A stretch of DNA of 64,000 nucleotides from Gymnodinialimonas sp. 202GB13-11 (GCF_040932485.1 NZ_JBFRBH010000001.1:1178001-1242000), one strand, 5' to 3'; positions 9,157 through 18,503 are shown, counted from the first letter of the stretch. The notes: generated from the letters alone by a model not told the origin. Numbers and translations are program-made.

Positions 9157-9736
9157 TCTCAACCCAATCTGGAATGACGGAGGAGCCGAGGCTTTGGACG
9201 CCAGCTTGGTCCTCATAAGTCCAGCCAGGATAGGGCCCGTCGCGCGCGCCGTCTGCCCAGGCGTGGACGTTCTCGATGGTTGCCGCAAAGGTCTGCCCGG
9301 CCCAACCGTCTTGAAAACGTTGTGGGGCGAAGGCTTGAAGAACATCATCCAGCAGGTCGATGCGCCGCTCGACCAATTCCGGGATCTCGAAAAAGGCGGT
9401 GGAATGCCAAGAGAGAAGGACAATCTCGCCCTCCACCTCAAGCGCCACGATATGGGACACGAGTGACGTGTCGGCTTGCTGATAGATATGGATATTGGCG
9501 GCGTCAAAGCGGCTCGCCGCTGCGGCCAATACCTCCTGCGCGACGCTCGGATCGATGAAACGCAGGTCCGCTGCCACCGCGCGTCGCCATTCATCGTCCA
9601 TGACGATGCTGTTCAACTCATAAGGTTCGTTCCGTGTCTCGTGGATGGCCGTCAATTCGGCCACGGTCAGCGCACTCAGCGGCGCTGCAAGGAGGGCTGC
9701 AAGCCCGAGGAGGATCGCAAAAAGCTTTTGGGGCAT
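9080..9736 (-). CDS. Secreted hypothetical protein
   Basis: 218 residues with a signal peptide (MPQKLFAILLGLAALLAAPL, cleavage near SALT). The mature region is acidic and aromatic (WRRAVAADLRFIDPSVAQEV, then YPGWTYEDQAGVQSLG) and ends with two Cys residues (SLSCEPRY and VQFFCVD), perhaps a disulfide. No domain recognised. The open frame continues upstream into the antisense of tgt, but the signal peptide fixes the start. It is divergent from tgt, whose start is 88 bases away. Confidence 0.75.
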   Translation of the reverse strand: MPQKLFAILLGLAALLAAPLSALTVAELTAIHETRNEPYELNSIVMDDEWRRAVAADLRFIDPSVAQEVLAAAASRFDAANIHIYQQADTSLVSHIVALEVEGEIVLLSWHSTAFFEIPELVERRIDLLDDVLQAFAPQRFQDGWAGQTFAATIENVHAWADGARDGPYPGWTYEDQAGVQSLGSSVIPDWVEITVTSLSCEPRYPSQGWAVQFFCVD

Positions 9737-9823
9737 GGGGGTTCCGTTTCTGAAGCGTTGCTGCAGCATTGAGCATCGCCCACCCCTTGGCAATCGCCGC
9801 GTGTCGGTGCATGGCTTCGCCTC

Positions 9824-10954
9824 ATGACACAGCGCTTTCATTTCACCCTCAACGCCACATCGGGCAAGGCCCGCACCGGCGCCATCCACACGCCGCGTGG
9901 CGAGATCCGGACGCCGGCCTTCATGCCGGTCGGAACGGCCGCTACGGTCAAGGCGATGATGCCCGAAAGCGTGGCGGCGACCGGAGCGGACATTCTGCTT
10001 GGCAACACTTACCACCTGATGCTGCGTCCAACGGCGGAGAGGATCGACCGGTTGGGTGGGCTGCATCGCTTCATGAACTGGGACAAACCGATCCTGACCG
10101 ATAGCGGTGGCTTTCAGGTGATGTCGCTGGCCGAGTTGCGCAAGCTGACCGAGGAGGGGGTGACGTTTCGGTCCCATATCGATGGGTCGAAACACCTGCT
10201 GAGCCCCGAGAGGTCGATGGAAATCCAGAAGCTGCTCGGGTCTGACATTGTCATGTGTTTCGACGAATGCCCGGCGCTTCCGGCGGATCGGGCGGCGCTG
10301 GAAAGCTCCATGCGGCTGTCTATGCGGTGGGCGCAGCGCTCGCGTGATGCGTTTGGCGACCGGCCCGGCCATGCCCTGTTCGGTATCCAGCAGGGCGGGT
10401 TGGAAGAAGACCTGCGCGCGGAGAGTGCTGAGGCTTTGCGAGCGATTGAATTCGATGGCTATGCGGTGGGTGGCCTTGCGGTGGGCGAGGGGCAGGATGC
10501 GATGTTTGGCTGCCTCGACTACGCGCCCGATCAGCTGCCCGTAGGCAAGCCGCGCTATCTGATGGGGGTTGGCAAGCCCGATGATATCGTGGGCGCGGTG
10601 AAGCGGGGCATCGACATGATGGACTGCGTGCTGCCCTCACGCTCTGGCCGGACGGGGCAGGCTTGGACGCGGCGGGGGCAGGTGAACATCAAGAATGCGC
10701 GCCACGCCGATGATCCGCGCCCCTTGGATGAGGATTGCACGTGCCCCGCCTGCCGCAACTATTCCCGCGCCTATCTGCACCACGTGTTCCGGGCGCAGGA
10801 AATGATCTCGGGCATGCTGCTGACCTGGCACAACCTGCACTATTATCAGGAGCTGATGGCGGGGATGCGGGCTGCGATTGCGGAGGATCGTTTCGATGCG
10901 TTCGAGGCCGAATTCCACGCACGTCGGGCAGAGGGTGATATTGCGCCGATTTGA
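9824..10954 (+). CDS. tgt: tRNA-guanine transglycosylase
   Basis: Exchanges G34 for preQ1 in tRNAs with GUN anticodons (Asp, Asn, His, Tyr), the committed step to queuosine. 376 residues, normal length. Visible are the substrate-binding [11 protein letters not shown] (catalytic Asp), [16 protein letters not shown], the second aspartate in [13 protein letters not shown], and the zinc site [16 protein letters not shown]. The same genome region encodes a GUC tRNA-Asp and GluQRS, which acts on queuosine in that tRNA. Confidence 0.97.
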   Translation: MTQRFHFTLNATSGKARTGAIHTPRGEIRTPAFMPVGTAATVKAMMPESVAATGADILLGNTYHLMLRPTAERIDRLGGLHRFMNWDKPILTDSGGFQVMSLAELRKLTEEGVTFRSHIDGSKHLLSPERSMEIQKLLGSDIVMCFDECPALPADRAALESSMRLSMRWAQRSRDAFGDRPGHALFGIQQGGLEEDLRAESAEALRAIEFDGYAVGGLAVGEGQDAMFGCLDYAPDQLPVGKPRYLMGVGKPDDIVGAVKRGIDMMDCVLPSRSGRTGQAWTRRGQVNIKNARHADDPRPLDEDCTCPACRNYSRAYLHHVFRAQEMISGMLLTWHNLHYYQELMAGMRAAIAEDRFDAFEAEFHARRAEGDIAPI

Positions 10955-11085
10955 AGCTGCTCACGCGTGAGCAGATGGGTTAAGTCACTCATACAAAACA
11001 AAAAACGTGTTACTGTATAAGATTTAGAGTGCGGCGGTTTACGAGATTTCGTTGCCGCATCGAAAACAAGGCGAGGACACAAACC

Positions 11086-11610
11086 TTGGCATCACGAACG
11101 ATCATCCGCGCCCATGGATCGGCCCTGGCGGCTGTCATCGCCGCCATGGTGTTCGGCGGGCTGGCCGTATTCGGCCTTCGTATCGTCGCGGTCGCGGTTT
11201 CGCTTGGCGAACTCGCGCTTTGGGTCTGGGTATTGCTTGGCGTATCGCTGCTTCTGCTTTGGGCCGTTTTGCACGCGCTTTGGTCGGCTTTCGGCGTGGC
11301 CATGGTCATCAGCCCCGACGGCCTGCGCCGCCCCGGCCCGATCCGGGGCTGGCATGTGGCCGCCGAGGATGGGTTACGCGTCGGGCGATACGACACGGTG
11401 CGTAGCAACTTTGGCTCAGGCCCCTCAACCCGGCTCAGGGCCACGAAGACCACGGAAATCTGGGCGCTCAGCCCGACGCGCGGCGCGTTTCTGATGTGGG
11501 ACGGCCCCCGTGGCGCGGACGAGGTAGCGCGGATTGAAATGGCGATTGGCCTGCATCTTGGCCTTGAGGTCGAAAAGATGACGGGGCAGGGCGCGCCGGG
11601 CTTCGACTGA
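11086..11610 (+). CDS. Hypothetical membrane protein with two N-terminal helices
   Basis: About 174 residues. Two hydrophobic helices (ALAAVIAAMVFGGLAVFGL and LWVWVLLGVSLLLLWAVL) are followed by a soluble PH-like C-terminal half (VISPDGLRRPGPIRGWHV, then TEIWALSPTRGAFLMWDGP). Not recognised. A TTG at 11086 preceded by GAGG with 9-base spacing is taken as the start; a GTG at 11029 would add 19 residues but has no ribosome site. It precedes another membrane protein gene on the same strand. Confidence 0.65.
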   Translation: MASRTIIRAHGSALAAVIAAMVFGGLAVFGLRIVAVAVSLGELALWVWVLLGVSLLLLWAVLHALWSAFGVAMVISPDGLRRPGPIRGWHVAAEDGLRVGRYDTVRSNFGSGPSTRLRATKTTEIWALSPTRGAFLMWDGPRGADEVARIEMAIGLHLGLEVEKMTGQGAPGFD

Positions 11611-11698
11611 CTGTCCCTCCGGCCATTTCCCCGGCTTTTGCCCAACTTTGTCGCTCTTTTGCCCCTTTGCGTGACCATTTTGGCGCAAAGGAGTGGGC

Positions 11699-12598
11699 AT
11701 GTTCAGACGTCTATACCGCCAGCGGCGCAGGCTTGCGCTATTCGCCGTGCTCATCGCAGCCGCCTTTACGCTCATGTGGCAATACACGCCGGAGCTCCGC
11801 CTTTTCTTCAAACATGAAATGCAGGGGCCCAATTGGATCAGGTTCGCCTCGCTTGGGATCGCAGTCTTCCTAGTGTTCGGCGCAATTGCCGTTTTGGTGA
11901 TCTCCCTTGCTCCGGGCCTCAGGCGCGGGCTGGAAGTGGGGGCCTTTGCCTACCTGATCATGGAGTGCCTTAGGATTGTGGACCCGGTTTTGCCGCTGGG
12001 GCTGTCGGTTGAGGCCCATTACTGGTTCGGATTTTTCCTGACCTACATCGTTGTCGAACTTGCGCTGGCCCATGATGTGGGCCGCAAATGGGGGCTGCGC
12101 CTGCCATTGCGTGCCGCGGCAGAGCGGATCGTTCGCGCCGCACCTGATGCGATCTGGGCCGCCTTGATACCAGAAACCGGCGCCGCCGACCGCCATTGGG
12201 TAGAGGGTTTGGTTGAGGTCAAGGATCGGCCCGATCTGGGGCCAAACGTCCGCGAGGCGCGGTATCGGCTGGGGCCTTATGGAATGCTGGTGCAACGACA
12301 GGATCGTCGCGTCGATGCGCGCCCTTATCACGGTGTTTATGACTTTGAGCCCAACGATGATGGCCCGCGTCGCAGCGGCCAGTCCGGCACGTTCGAATTA
12401 CACTGCGAAGGGATCGCCCCGGGTAAATGTAAGGTTCGCATAACCCATACCTATGAAGATGTAGGTCTTGGCACGTGGTTGCTTCTGGTGCTGGATGATT
12501 TCGTGGCCAGCGAGTTGGACGGTGTTGTCGCCCACCTGACCGAGCGCAGGGATTGGTCCATCGCAGGTTGGCAGGCGCGCAAATTGGCGCGTGTGTAA
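11699..12598 (+). CDS. Hypothetical protein: membrane helices plus a SRPBCC-like C-terminal half
   Basis: 299 residues. The first ~140 residues hold four hydrophobic segments, the first being LALFAVLIAAAFTLMW. The rest is soluble and starts RAAAERIVRAAPDAIWAALI, which resembles the first strand-helix of polyketide-cyclase/SRPBCC folds; it ends with a DDFVASELDGVVAHLTERRDW helix typical of that fold's last helix. Function is not known. The ATG at 11699 has AAAGGAG five bases upstream; the GTG at 11693 is too close to that site. Confidence 0.7.
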   Translation: MFRRLYRQRRRLALFAVLIAAAFTLMWQYTPELRLFFKHEMQGPNWIRFASLGIAVFLVFGAIAVLVISLAPGLRRGLEVGAFAYLIMECLRIVDPVLPLGLSVEAHYWFGFFLTYIVVELALAHDVGRKWGLRLPLRAAAERIVRAAPDAIWAALIPETGAADRHWVEGLVEVKDRPDLGPNVREARYRLGPYGMLVQRQDRRVDARPYHGVYDFEPNDDGPRRSGQSGTFELHCEGIAPGKCKVRITHTYEDVGLGTWLLLVLDDFVASELDGVVAHLTERRDWSIAGWQARKLARV

Positions 12599-12739
12599 CC
12601 GCGGTCAGGTGTTGAGGGCATGGAGGGGAAAGCCTTTTGCCCACTCCCCCTCAAATGAAGGGAAACCGTACTACGGCCTGACATGTCTGTGACCTACATG
12701 ATGGAATAACTGCATTTCATCAGTTGAAAGGACACCGAC

Positions 12740-13333
12740 ATGCCACGCTTTTCCCGCTTCGCTTTTTTGACGACCGCCGCCTTGTTTTCCGCAAGCGCCA
12801 GCTTTGCGCAGGAAGAGGTGACACCGTTTGACATCTGCGACATGGACCCGGCCACCTACATTGCCGACATCTCGGAAGGCCTTGTGGGCAATTGGGAGGT
12901 CGCCAACCTTGAAGGGCTTGGCGTGATGTCCGGCGGCGGCATGGTGATGCCAGTGCCTATTCCGGCGGAAGGTGCATCCACGGCGGATTTCATACTGAGC
13001 GGCGGCGATTTGCAGGTCACGTCCTGGAGTGACCCGGAAGCGCCGCTGCTGGACGTAGCGGTCGTCCCGAGCTCGATTCTGTTTGAGCAGGTGGCGGAGG
13101 CTGTGGACGGGGCGTTGACGCAGGAAGAGGTCTCGGTGGTCGTCGGCTGCGATGTCACGGAATACCCGATGCTGCAGACGCAGTTTTCGCTGAGCGAAGA
13201 CGGTGTTCTGTTGAACTATCGGGCGGTGTTCCGGGTGTTGAACCACACCACCATCACGGGTGCGATCTACGGCACGGTTGTGGGTGAAGAGGGCTCCATC
13301 CAAGTGTACCGCCCGGTGACAATGACGCGGTAG
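12740..13333 (+). CDS. Secreted hypothetical protein
   Basis: 197 residues with a signal peptide ending SASASFAQ. The mature part has a Cys in FDICDMDP and one in VVVGCDVTEYP, then beta-rich sequence (QTQFSLSEDGVLLNYRAVFR). The size and strand pattern suggest a small beta-barrel, but no family is recognised. A GAAAGGA ribosome site precedes the ATG. Confidence 0.7.
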   Translation: MPRFSRFAFLTTAALFSASASFAQEEVTPFDICDMDPATYIADISEGLVGNWEVANLEGLGVMSGGGMVMPVPIPAEGASTADFILSGGDLQVTSWSDPEAPLLDVAVVPSSILFEQVAEAVDGALTQEEVSVVVGCDVTEYPMLQTQFSLSEDGVLLNYRAVFRVLNHTTITGAIYGTVVGEEGSIQVYRPVTMTR

Positions 13334-13500
13334 ACACCATTGCGTGTTTGAATGGACGCGCCGGGGTGCCTCTGCGGTGCCCCGGCTTTCCTGTTTTCCA
13401 CAGTATTTTGCGTATGTGCGACCAATACCCCCTAGGCGTGGGTTGTGTCGCGCGACCAAGCTGTGCATCGTGACGCAAATGCTGCGTGCTGCATCGGTCG

Positions 13501-13527
13501 CTTGAAACCACCCTGTGCGCGCCCCAC
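13501..13527 (+). promoter_or_regulatory. Heat-shock (RpoH, sigma-32) type promoter of lon
   Basis: CTTGAAA at 13501-13507 and CCCCAC at 13522-13527 are separated by 14 bases, which matches the sigma-32 consensus spacing (CTTGAAA, 13-15 bases, CCCCAT). It lies 79 bases before the lon start codon, and lon is a classic heat-shock gene. Confidence 0.7.
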
Positions 13528-13606
13528 GTTAAGACATCCGAGAGAGGAAGGGGGCTAGGCTGCCGCCAAGCGGGGCCCCGCACCCTTGCCTGAACAAAAG
13601 GAAGGC

Positions 13607-16015
13607 ATGAGGCTTATGCCAGAGCAAACCACCCATCCCGTCCTGCCGCTGCGCGACATCGTGGTGTTTCCACATATGGTAGTGCCGCTGTTTGTGGGCC
13701 GGGAAAAGTCGGTCCGCGCGCTTGAAGAAGTGATGCAGGACGACAAACAGATCCTGCTGTCGTCACAGCGTGATCCGGCGGATGATGATCCGAGTGCGGA
13801 CGGCATCTATGACAATGGCGTCCTGGCCAATGTGTTGCAGTTGCTGAAGCTGCCAGATGGCACCGTGAAGGTGCTCGTCGAAGGGCGTCGCCGTGTGCAT
13901 ATCGACGAGTTCACCATGGTCGACCCGTATTTCGAGGCGACGGCCAGTCCGCTGGCGGAATCCACTGGCGATCTGGAGGCGATTGCCGCCCTGACACGCT
14001 CGGTCGCGGAAGAGTTCGAGAAATACGCCAAGGTTAAGAAGAATATCCCCGAAGAGGCTTTGACGAGCGTGTCCGAGGCATCGGACCCGGCGAAGCTGGC
14101 GGATCTTGTTTCGGGCCATCTGGGTATCGAAGTGGACCAGAAGCAGGAGCTCTTGGAAACGCTTGAAGTCGCCGCCCGGCTTGAGAAGGTCTATGGCCTG
14201 ATGCAGGGCGAGATGTCCGTGCTACAGGTCGAGAAGAAGATCAAGACGCGCGTGAAGTCTCAGATGGAGCGCACGCAGCGGGAATATTACCTTAACGAAC
14301 AGATGAAGGCGATCCAGCGCGAGTTGGGCGATGGCGAAGACGGCGCGGGCGAAGTGGCCGAGCTGGAAGAGCGGATCGAGGCCACCAAGCTGTCGAAAGA
14401 GGCGCGCGAGAAGGCGGATGCGGAGCTGAAGAAGCTCAAGAACATGTCGCCGATGAGCGCCGAGGCTACGGTGGTGCGCAATTATCTGGACTGGATGCTG
14501 TCGATCCCGTGGGGCGTGAAATCGCGCGTGAAGAAGGATCTCGGCCGCGCCGAAGAGATCCTCGACAACGACCATTACGGGCTTGAGAAGGTCAAGGAAC
14601 GGATCGTTGAGTATCTGGCAGTCCAGAAACGCTCGAAGAAGCTGAAGGGGCCGATCATGTGCCTTGTCGGCCCGCCGGGTGTGGGTAAGACCTCGCTTGG
14701 CAAGAGCGTTGCGAAGGCTACGGGGCGCGAGTTCATCCGGATTTCGCTGGGTGGGGTGCGTGACGAGTCCGAGATCCGCGGTCACCGGCGGACCTATATC
14801 GGCTCGATGCCCGGCAAGATCATCCAGGCGCTGAAGAAGGCGAAGACGACCAATCCGCTGATCCTGCTCGATGAAATCGACAAGATGGGGCAGGATTTCC
14901 GGGGTGACCCGGCGTCGGCCATGTTGGAAGTGCTGGACCCGGAACAGAACTCCACCTTTGTGGATCACTATCTTGAGGTTGAATATGACCTCTCGAACGT
15001 GATGTTCCTGACCACCGCGAACTCCTACAACATGCCGGGGCCACTTCTGGACCGGATGGAGATCATTCCGCTGGCCGGCTACACCGAGGATGAAAAGGCG
15101 GAGATCGCGCATCGCCATCTGATCCCCAAGCAGGTGAAGAACCATGGTCTGAAAGCCAAGGAATTCACGCTGGAACCGGAAGCGTTGCAGGAAATGATCC
15201 GCACCTATACCCGTGAAGCGGGCGTGCGGAACCTGGAGCGTGAGATTGGCAAACTGGCGCGGAAAGCGGTGACGCGGATTGTGCGCGGGAAGGATGAAGA
15301 AGTTGTCGTAACTCCCGAAAACCTCGACGATTTCCTTGGCGTGAAGAAGTTCCGTTACGGTCTGGCCGAGGATGCCGACGCCATCGGTGTCGTCACGGGC
15401 CTCGCCTATACGTCAGTCGGCGGTGACCTGCTGCATATCGAGGCGTTGAAACTGCCCGGTAAGGGGCGGATGAAGACGACCGGTAAGCTGGGCGACGTGA
15501 TGAAGGAGTCGATTGATGCGGCCTCTTCCTACGTCCGCTCCATCGCGCCGCAGATCGGGGTTAAGCCGCCGAAGTTCGACCGGATGGACATCCACGTCCA
15601 CGTGCCCGATGGCGCAACGCCCAAGGACGGGCCGAGTGCGGGTCTGGCAATGGTGACCTCCATTGTTTCGGTCCTGACGGGTATTCCGGTAAAGCGTGAC
15701 ATCGCCATGACCGGCGAAGTCAGCCTGCGCGGCAACGCCATGCCCATCGGCGGGTTGAAGGAGAAACTGCTCGCAGCCCTGCGTGGGGGCATCACAACGG
15801 TCCTGATCCCGCAGGAGAACGAGAAGGATCTGGCGGAAATCCCGGACAACGTGAAAGAGGGGCTGAACATCATCCCCGTCAGCCACGTGTCGGAAGTGCT
15901 GGAACATGCGCTGACGTCTGTGCCGGAACCCATTGAATGGGATGAAGCAGCGGAAGAGGCAGCTGCGGCCCAAGCGGCGCTGGAGCGTGGTGGCACCGGC
16001 GCAACCGCGCACTGA
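13607..16015 (+). CDS. lon: ATP-dependent protease La
   Basis: Hexameric ATP-dependent serine protease that degrades damaged and regulatory proteins in the cytosol; in alphaproteobacteria it also degrades cell-cycle regulators such as CcrM, DnaA and SciP. 802 residues, normal length. Order: N-terminal substrate domain (PVLPLRDIVVFPHMVVPLFV), coiled coil around residues 190-270, Walker A GPPGVGKTS at about 355, Walker B LILLDEIDK, and the protease domain with catalytic Ser677 (DGPSAGLAM) and Lys720 (GGLKEKLLAA). The ATG at 13607 has AGGAAGG just upstream; a second ATG at 13616 is possible. Confidence 0.97.
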   Translation: MRLMPEQTTHPVLPLRDIVVFPHMVVPLFVGREKSVRALEEVMQDDKQILLSSQRDPADDDPSADGIYDNGVLANVLQLLKLPDGTVKVLVEGRRRVHIDEFTMVDPYFEATASPLAESTGDLEAIAALTRSVAEEFEKYAKVKKNIPEEALTSVSEASDPAKLADLVSGHLGIEVDQKQELLETLEVAARLEKVYGLMQGEMSVLQVEKKIKTRVKSQMERTQREYYLNEQMKAIQRELGDGEDGAGEVAELEERIEATKLSKEAREKADAELKKLKNMSPMSAEATVVRNYLDWMLSIPWGVKSRVKKDLGRAEEILDNDHYGLEKVKERIVEYLAVQKRSKKLKGPIMCLVGPPGVGKTSLGKSVAKATGREFIRISLGGVRDESEIRGHRRTYIGSMPGKIIQALKKAKTTNPLILLDEIDKMGQDFRGDPASAMLEVLDPEQNSTFVDHYLEVEYDLSNVMFLTTANSYNMPGPLLDRMEIIPLAGYTEDEKAEIAHRHLIPKQVKNHGLKAKEFTLEPEALQEMIRTYTREAGVRNLEREIGKLARKAVTRIVRGKDEEVVVTPENLDDFLGVKKFRYGLAEDADAIGVVTGLAYTSVGGDLLHIEALKLPGKGRMKTTGKLGDVMKESIDAASSYVRSIAPQIGVKPPKFDRMDIHVHVPDGATPKDGPSAGLAMVTSIVSVLTGIPVKRDIAMTGEVSLRGNAMPIGGLKEKLLAALRGGITTVLIPQENEKDLAEIPDNVKEGLNIIPVSHVSEVLEHALTSVPEPIEWDEAAEEAAAAQAALERGGTGATAH

Positions 16016-16024
16016 ACATAGTTA

Positions 16025-16058
16025 GGCCCCGCCGGATCGTGTCGGTGGGGCCTTTTTT
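16025..16058 (+). terminator. Rho-independent terminator of lon
   Basis: GGCCCCGCC pairs with GGTGGGGCC (one G-T pair) and is followed by six T. It begins 9 bases after the lon stop codon. Confidence 0.85.
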
Positions 16059-16081
16059 GTGCCGATGGCAATGAGCGGCGT

Positions 16082-16519
16082 TTAGTCCACCAACTCCATG
16101 GTCAGGCCAAGCGCGTCGTAGTTGACCGCCAGATAGCCCCCCAGCATCGGAGTGACCGCATCAGGGCGGTACTGCATGACCTCTTGCGCCATCACGCCAC
16201 GAAAGCGCTGATCTGATCCGATGTAGCTCCACTCATAAATGCCAAACCCGGCCTCAGTTGTGCCGATGCGCACGATGTCTTCTTTCAGGCGTTCGTCACT
16301 TGCGGCATGGGCGTAGCTCATCATGCCACCGTCATTGGCTGCGGTCAGGACGAGAAGAACCATCAATATAGCCAGGGCCGGAACGATGATATGCTCGGCC
16401 GTTTCGGCCGTATTCTGATGGATGACGGTTACGTCCATCTGTGGTTGCGGCGCGGATTGCGCGAACGCTGTGTTGACGGTCAGGCTGGCCGCCAACGTTA
16501 AAGCCAAAAAGTTTTTCAT
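16082..16519 (-). CDS. Signal peptide/membrane protein with a peptidase S74-like tail
   Basis: 145 residues. A signal peptide (to AFAQS) is followed by a short spacer, a membrane segment (IIVPALAILMVLLVLTAAND) and a C-terminal region starting SDERLKEDIVRIG, then YEWSYIG and GVMAQEVM and ending with a VNYDAL motif. That order matches the peptidase_S74 / intramolecular chaperone domain of phage tailspikes and endosialidases, although the catalytic Ser-Lys pair is only partly recognisable. In phages the domain folds and cleaves off the fibre. Here it is attached to a membrane anchor, with no fibre. The N-terminal half resembles the 59-residue neighbour upstream. Confidence 0.75.
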   Translation of the reverse strand: MKNFLALTLAASLTVNTAFAQSAPQPQMDVTVIHQNTAETAEHIIVPALAILMVLLVLTAANDGGMMSYAHAASDERLKEDIVRIGTTEAGFGIYEWSYIGSDQRFRGVMAQEVMQYRPDAVTPMLGGYLAVNYDALGLTMELVD

Positions 16520-16539
16520 AAGTGTCTTCCCCCTTTGAA

Positions 16540-16568
16540 TAAAAAAAGCGCCCCGCAGAACGGGGCGC
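16540..16568 (-). terminator. Rho-independent terminator of the 59-residue gene
   Basis: On the minus strand GCGCCCCG pairs with CGGGGCGC across a 5-base loop, followed by seven or more T. It separates the 59-residue gene from the S74-like gene, so the two are separate transcripts or an attenuated one. Confidence 0.8.
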
Positions 16569-16632
16569 CCATCAACACGCTTCTAAACCGAAGCGGTGAT
16601 CTTGATATGGATGGGTGCGCGGCACCCGACCC

Positions 16633-16812
16633 TTAGCCGTGGTGCAGCATGATCAGCAGCAGAAGCGCGAAGATCGGCACGAAGATGCCGCCGTTCGACG
16701 CTGCTGTATCTTCAACCACGACGATTTCCGGCGTGACGGTCACGATGCCACCGGCCTGTGCGGCGGTTGCGAATGCGGCGATGGCCAAAGCGGCGATCAA
16801 AACTTTTTTCAT
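16633..16812 (-). CDS. Small exported single-helix membrane protein
   Basis: 59 residues: signal peptide (MKKVLIAALAIAAFATAAQA), a Val-rich stretch (IVTVTPEIVVVEDTAAS), then a hydrophobic C-terminal helix (IFVPIFALLLLIMLHH). Small genes of this layout recur in Rhodobacterales with no known function. The start at MKKVLIA is preceded by a good AGGA-like site; the frame continues upstream but only the signal peptide start makes sense. The S74-like gene downstream carries the same module: acidic T/A-rich spacer followed by an I-V-P hydrophobic helix. Confidence 0.75.
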   Translation of the reverse strand: MKKVLIAALAIAAFATAAQAGGIVTVTPEIVVVEDTAASNGGIFVPIFALLLLIMLHHG

Positions 16813-17129
16813 AGGATTTCCCCGAGTGTTAAGCAGACGAAAGACGCGGCGTTGCAGCCCCGCGTTGATTTGACATTGGCAAAATGCAGGGGTGTCGATC
16901 AATGCAACTCGCTCAAAAAGCGCCGACAAACAGCGTTCAGGCGTCAAAAAGTGGCGCTCTCGCAACGATTTGGGCGTGCTCGCGGCCTGCGGTGGGCCTG
17001 AATCGTGGCCATTCGACAACGCCCCACCTCTGATTCGAGCAATCCTCCAACCGATTCGTTGCGCGACAGGCGGTCTTTCGCCCATCGTGCGAGCGGGGGG
17101 GCGTAAGCCATCGCGAGGGTCCACGCGAC
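16813..17129. other. Intergenic region, 317 bases
   Basis: Lies between two divergent genes (59-residue gene and deacetylase). It should carry both promoters. No tRNA, terminator hairpin or convincing short gene was seen; readings across it are poor in start sites. Confidence 0.6.
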
Positions 17130-17906
17130 ATGTCCAGAGTAAACCGCCGTGCCCTGCTGCATTTGGCAGCATCCACCCTTGCCGTGCCGTTCGTTTCGCG
17201 TGCCACGCAAGCGCAATCCATGCCCCAATCCTTTGCCGGACGTGGAGAAATTCGCCGCGGCGTTGATGCGACCGTCACACGTATTCCCACTGCGCAGCCC
17301 TACGTTGCGATGACGTTCGACGACGGGCCGCACCCGCGATTGACGCCGCAACTGCTAGATATGCTGAGCGCACGGGGCATCCGGGCCACGTTTTACGTGA
17401 TCGGGCGCAATGCCGCGCGCTATCCGCAGATTTTGCAGCGCATGGTCAATGAAGGGCACGAGATCGGCAATCACACCTGGTCGCACCCCAATCTGAACGG
17501 GCATTCGGACGGGTCGGTTTTGAACCAAGTGGATCGCACCAATCGCGCTGTTTACGAGGCTGTTGGACGGCCACCGGTCACGATGCGCCCACCCTATGGC
17601 AACCTTTATGATCGGCAGCGCCTGATGCTGCACCAGACCCGCGCCATGCCAACGGTGCTCTGGTCTGTCGATACGCTGGACTGGCAACGCCCCGGATCGT
17701 CGGTGATATCGAGCCGGGTGGTCAATGGATCGCATCCCGGTGGCGTGATCCTCGCCCATGATATCCACACGGCAACGGTGCGCGCGATGCCAGCCGCACT
17801 GGATGGTGTGATGGGGCGGGGGTTCCGCTTTGTAACCGTGTCCGAATTGATCGGCTGGCCGCGCTGGGATCGGCGGCGTTTGCGGTTGGTGGATGCGGCC
17901 AGTTAA
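17130..17906 (+). CDS. Exported polysaccharide deacetylase (NodB domain)
   Basis: 258 residues, carbohydrate esterase family 4 type. It removes N- or O-acetyl groups from a polysaccharide, possibly peptidoglycan or an exopolysaccharide; the substrate is unknown. Motifs: MTFDDGPHP (catalytic base and first metal Asp), NHTWSHP (metal His pair), RPPYG, VDTLDW and LAHDIH. The N-terminus MSRVNRRALLHLAAST has twin Arg followed by a hydrophobic segment and ends ATQAQ, so it is exported, perhaps by Tat. Confidence 0.92.
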   Translation: MSRVNRRALLHLAASTLAVPFVSRATQAQSMPQSFAGRGEIRRGVDATVTRIPTAQPYVAMTFDDGPHPRLTPQLLDMLSARGIRATFYVIGRNAARYPQILQRMVNEGHEIGNHTWSHPNLNGHSDGSVLNQVDRTNRAVYEAVGRPPVTMRPPYGNLYDRQRLMLHQTRAMPTVLWSVDTLDWQRPGSSVISSRVVNGSHPGGVILAHDIHTATVRAMPAALDGVMGRGFRFVTVSELIGWPRWDRRRLRLVDAAS

Positions 17907-18017
17907 CTCTAATTTTGCCGCACACTGGCCCAATGGACGCTGATCGGTTAAGCTGTTGTCGAAATGGAAACAATCGGCGCGGGCTTTTGCGTGACGCCGG
18001 TGGAAGGGCAGATCGAG

Positions 18018-18488
18018 ATGGCGACCAAGACAACGAGCAAAGCGAAAAGCACGACGGCCAAGGCGACATCGGCCGGGCGGCGCAAATCGACCACAAGCAC
18101 CAAGAAATCCTCTACGACGTCTGCGACGGCGGCCAAAGCGGCTGCACCGACATCCCCCGCAGCACCCGCACCGAAGCCCGCGGCCGAGGTTGCCGCATCC
18201 ACGGCCACTGACGCGCTGCGTCGACCGGATCTGATCCAGGCGGTGGCGGATCGCGTGTCGCTGAAGCGGTCCGAGGCGAAGATGGTCTTCGATGTGGTCC
18301 TGGACGAGATTGGCAAAGCGCTCGACGCCAATGAAGAGGTGATCGTGCCGCCGCTTGGCAAGCTGATGGTGAAAAAGCGCCTCGAAAAGCCCAATGGCGA
18401 GATGCTGACGCTGAAGCTGAAGCGGGCCGCGGCGGACCCGACGGCGGGCGATGTCGCCCCCCTTGCGAAGCCCGACGAAGAGGGCTAA
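18018..18488 (+). CDS. HU-like DNA-binding protein with a basic N-terminal tail
   Basis: 156 residues. The first ~65 residues are a Lys/Thr/Ser/Ala/Pro-rich tail (ATKTTSKAKSTTAKATSAG), like the low-complexity tails of histone-like proteins. From about residue 70 there is an HU/IHF fold: LIQAVADRVSLKRSEAKMVF then LGKLMVKKRLEKPNG. The C-terminal arm is shorter than usual. Probably a nucleoid protein that bends or bridges DNA. The ATG at 18018 is preferred; an upstream ATG at 17964 would add 18 unconserved residues. Stop lies 15 bases before a tRNA-Val gene. Confidence 0.82.
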   Translation: MATKTTSKAKSTTAKATSAGRRKSTTSTKKSSTTSATAAKAAAPTSPAAPAPKPAAEVAASTATDALRRPDLIQAVADRVSLKRSEAKMVFDVVLDEIGKALDANEEVIVPPLGKLMVKKRLEKPNGEMLTLKLKRAAADPTAGDVAPLAKPDEEG

Positions 18489-18503
18489 ATGCCGCCCCAC
18501 GGC

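Noticed and set aside
11010-11678. 222-residue antisense ORF to the membrane protein gene
   Set aside because: Contains only low-complexity Ser/Arg/Thr sequence and opposes two genes with better signals.
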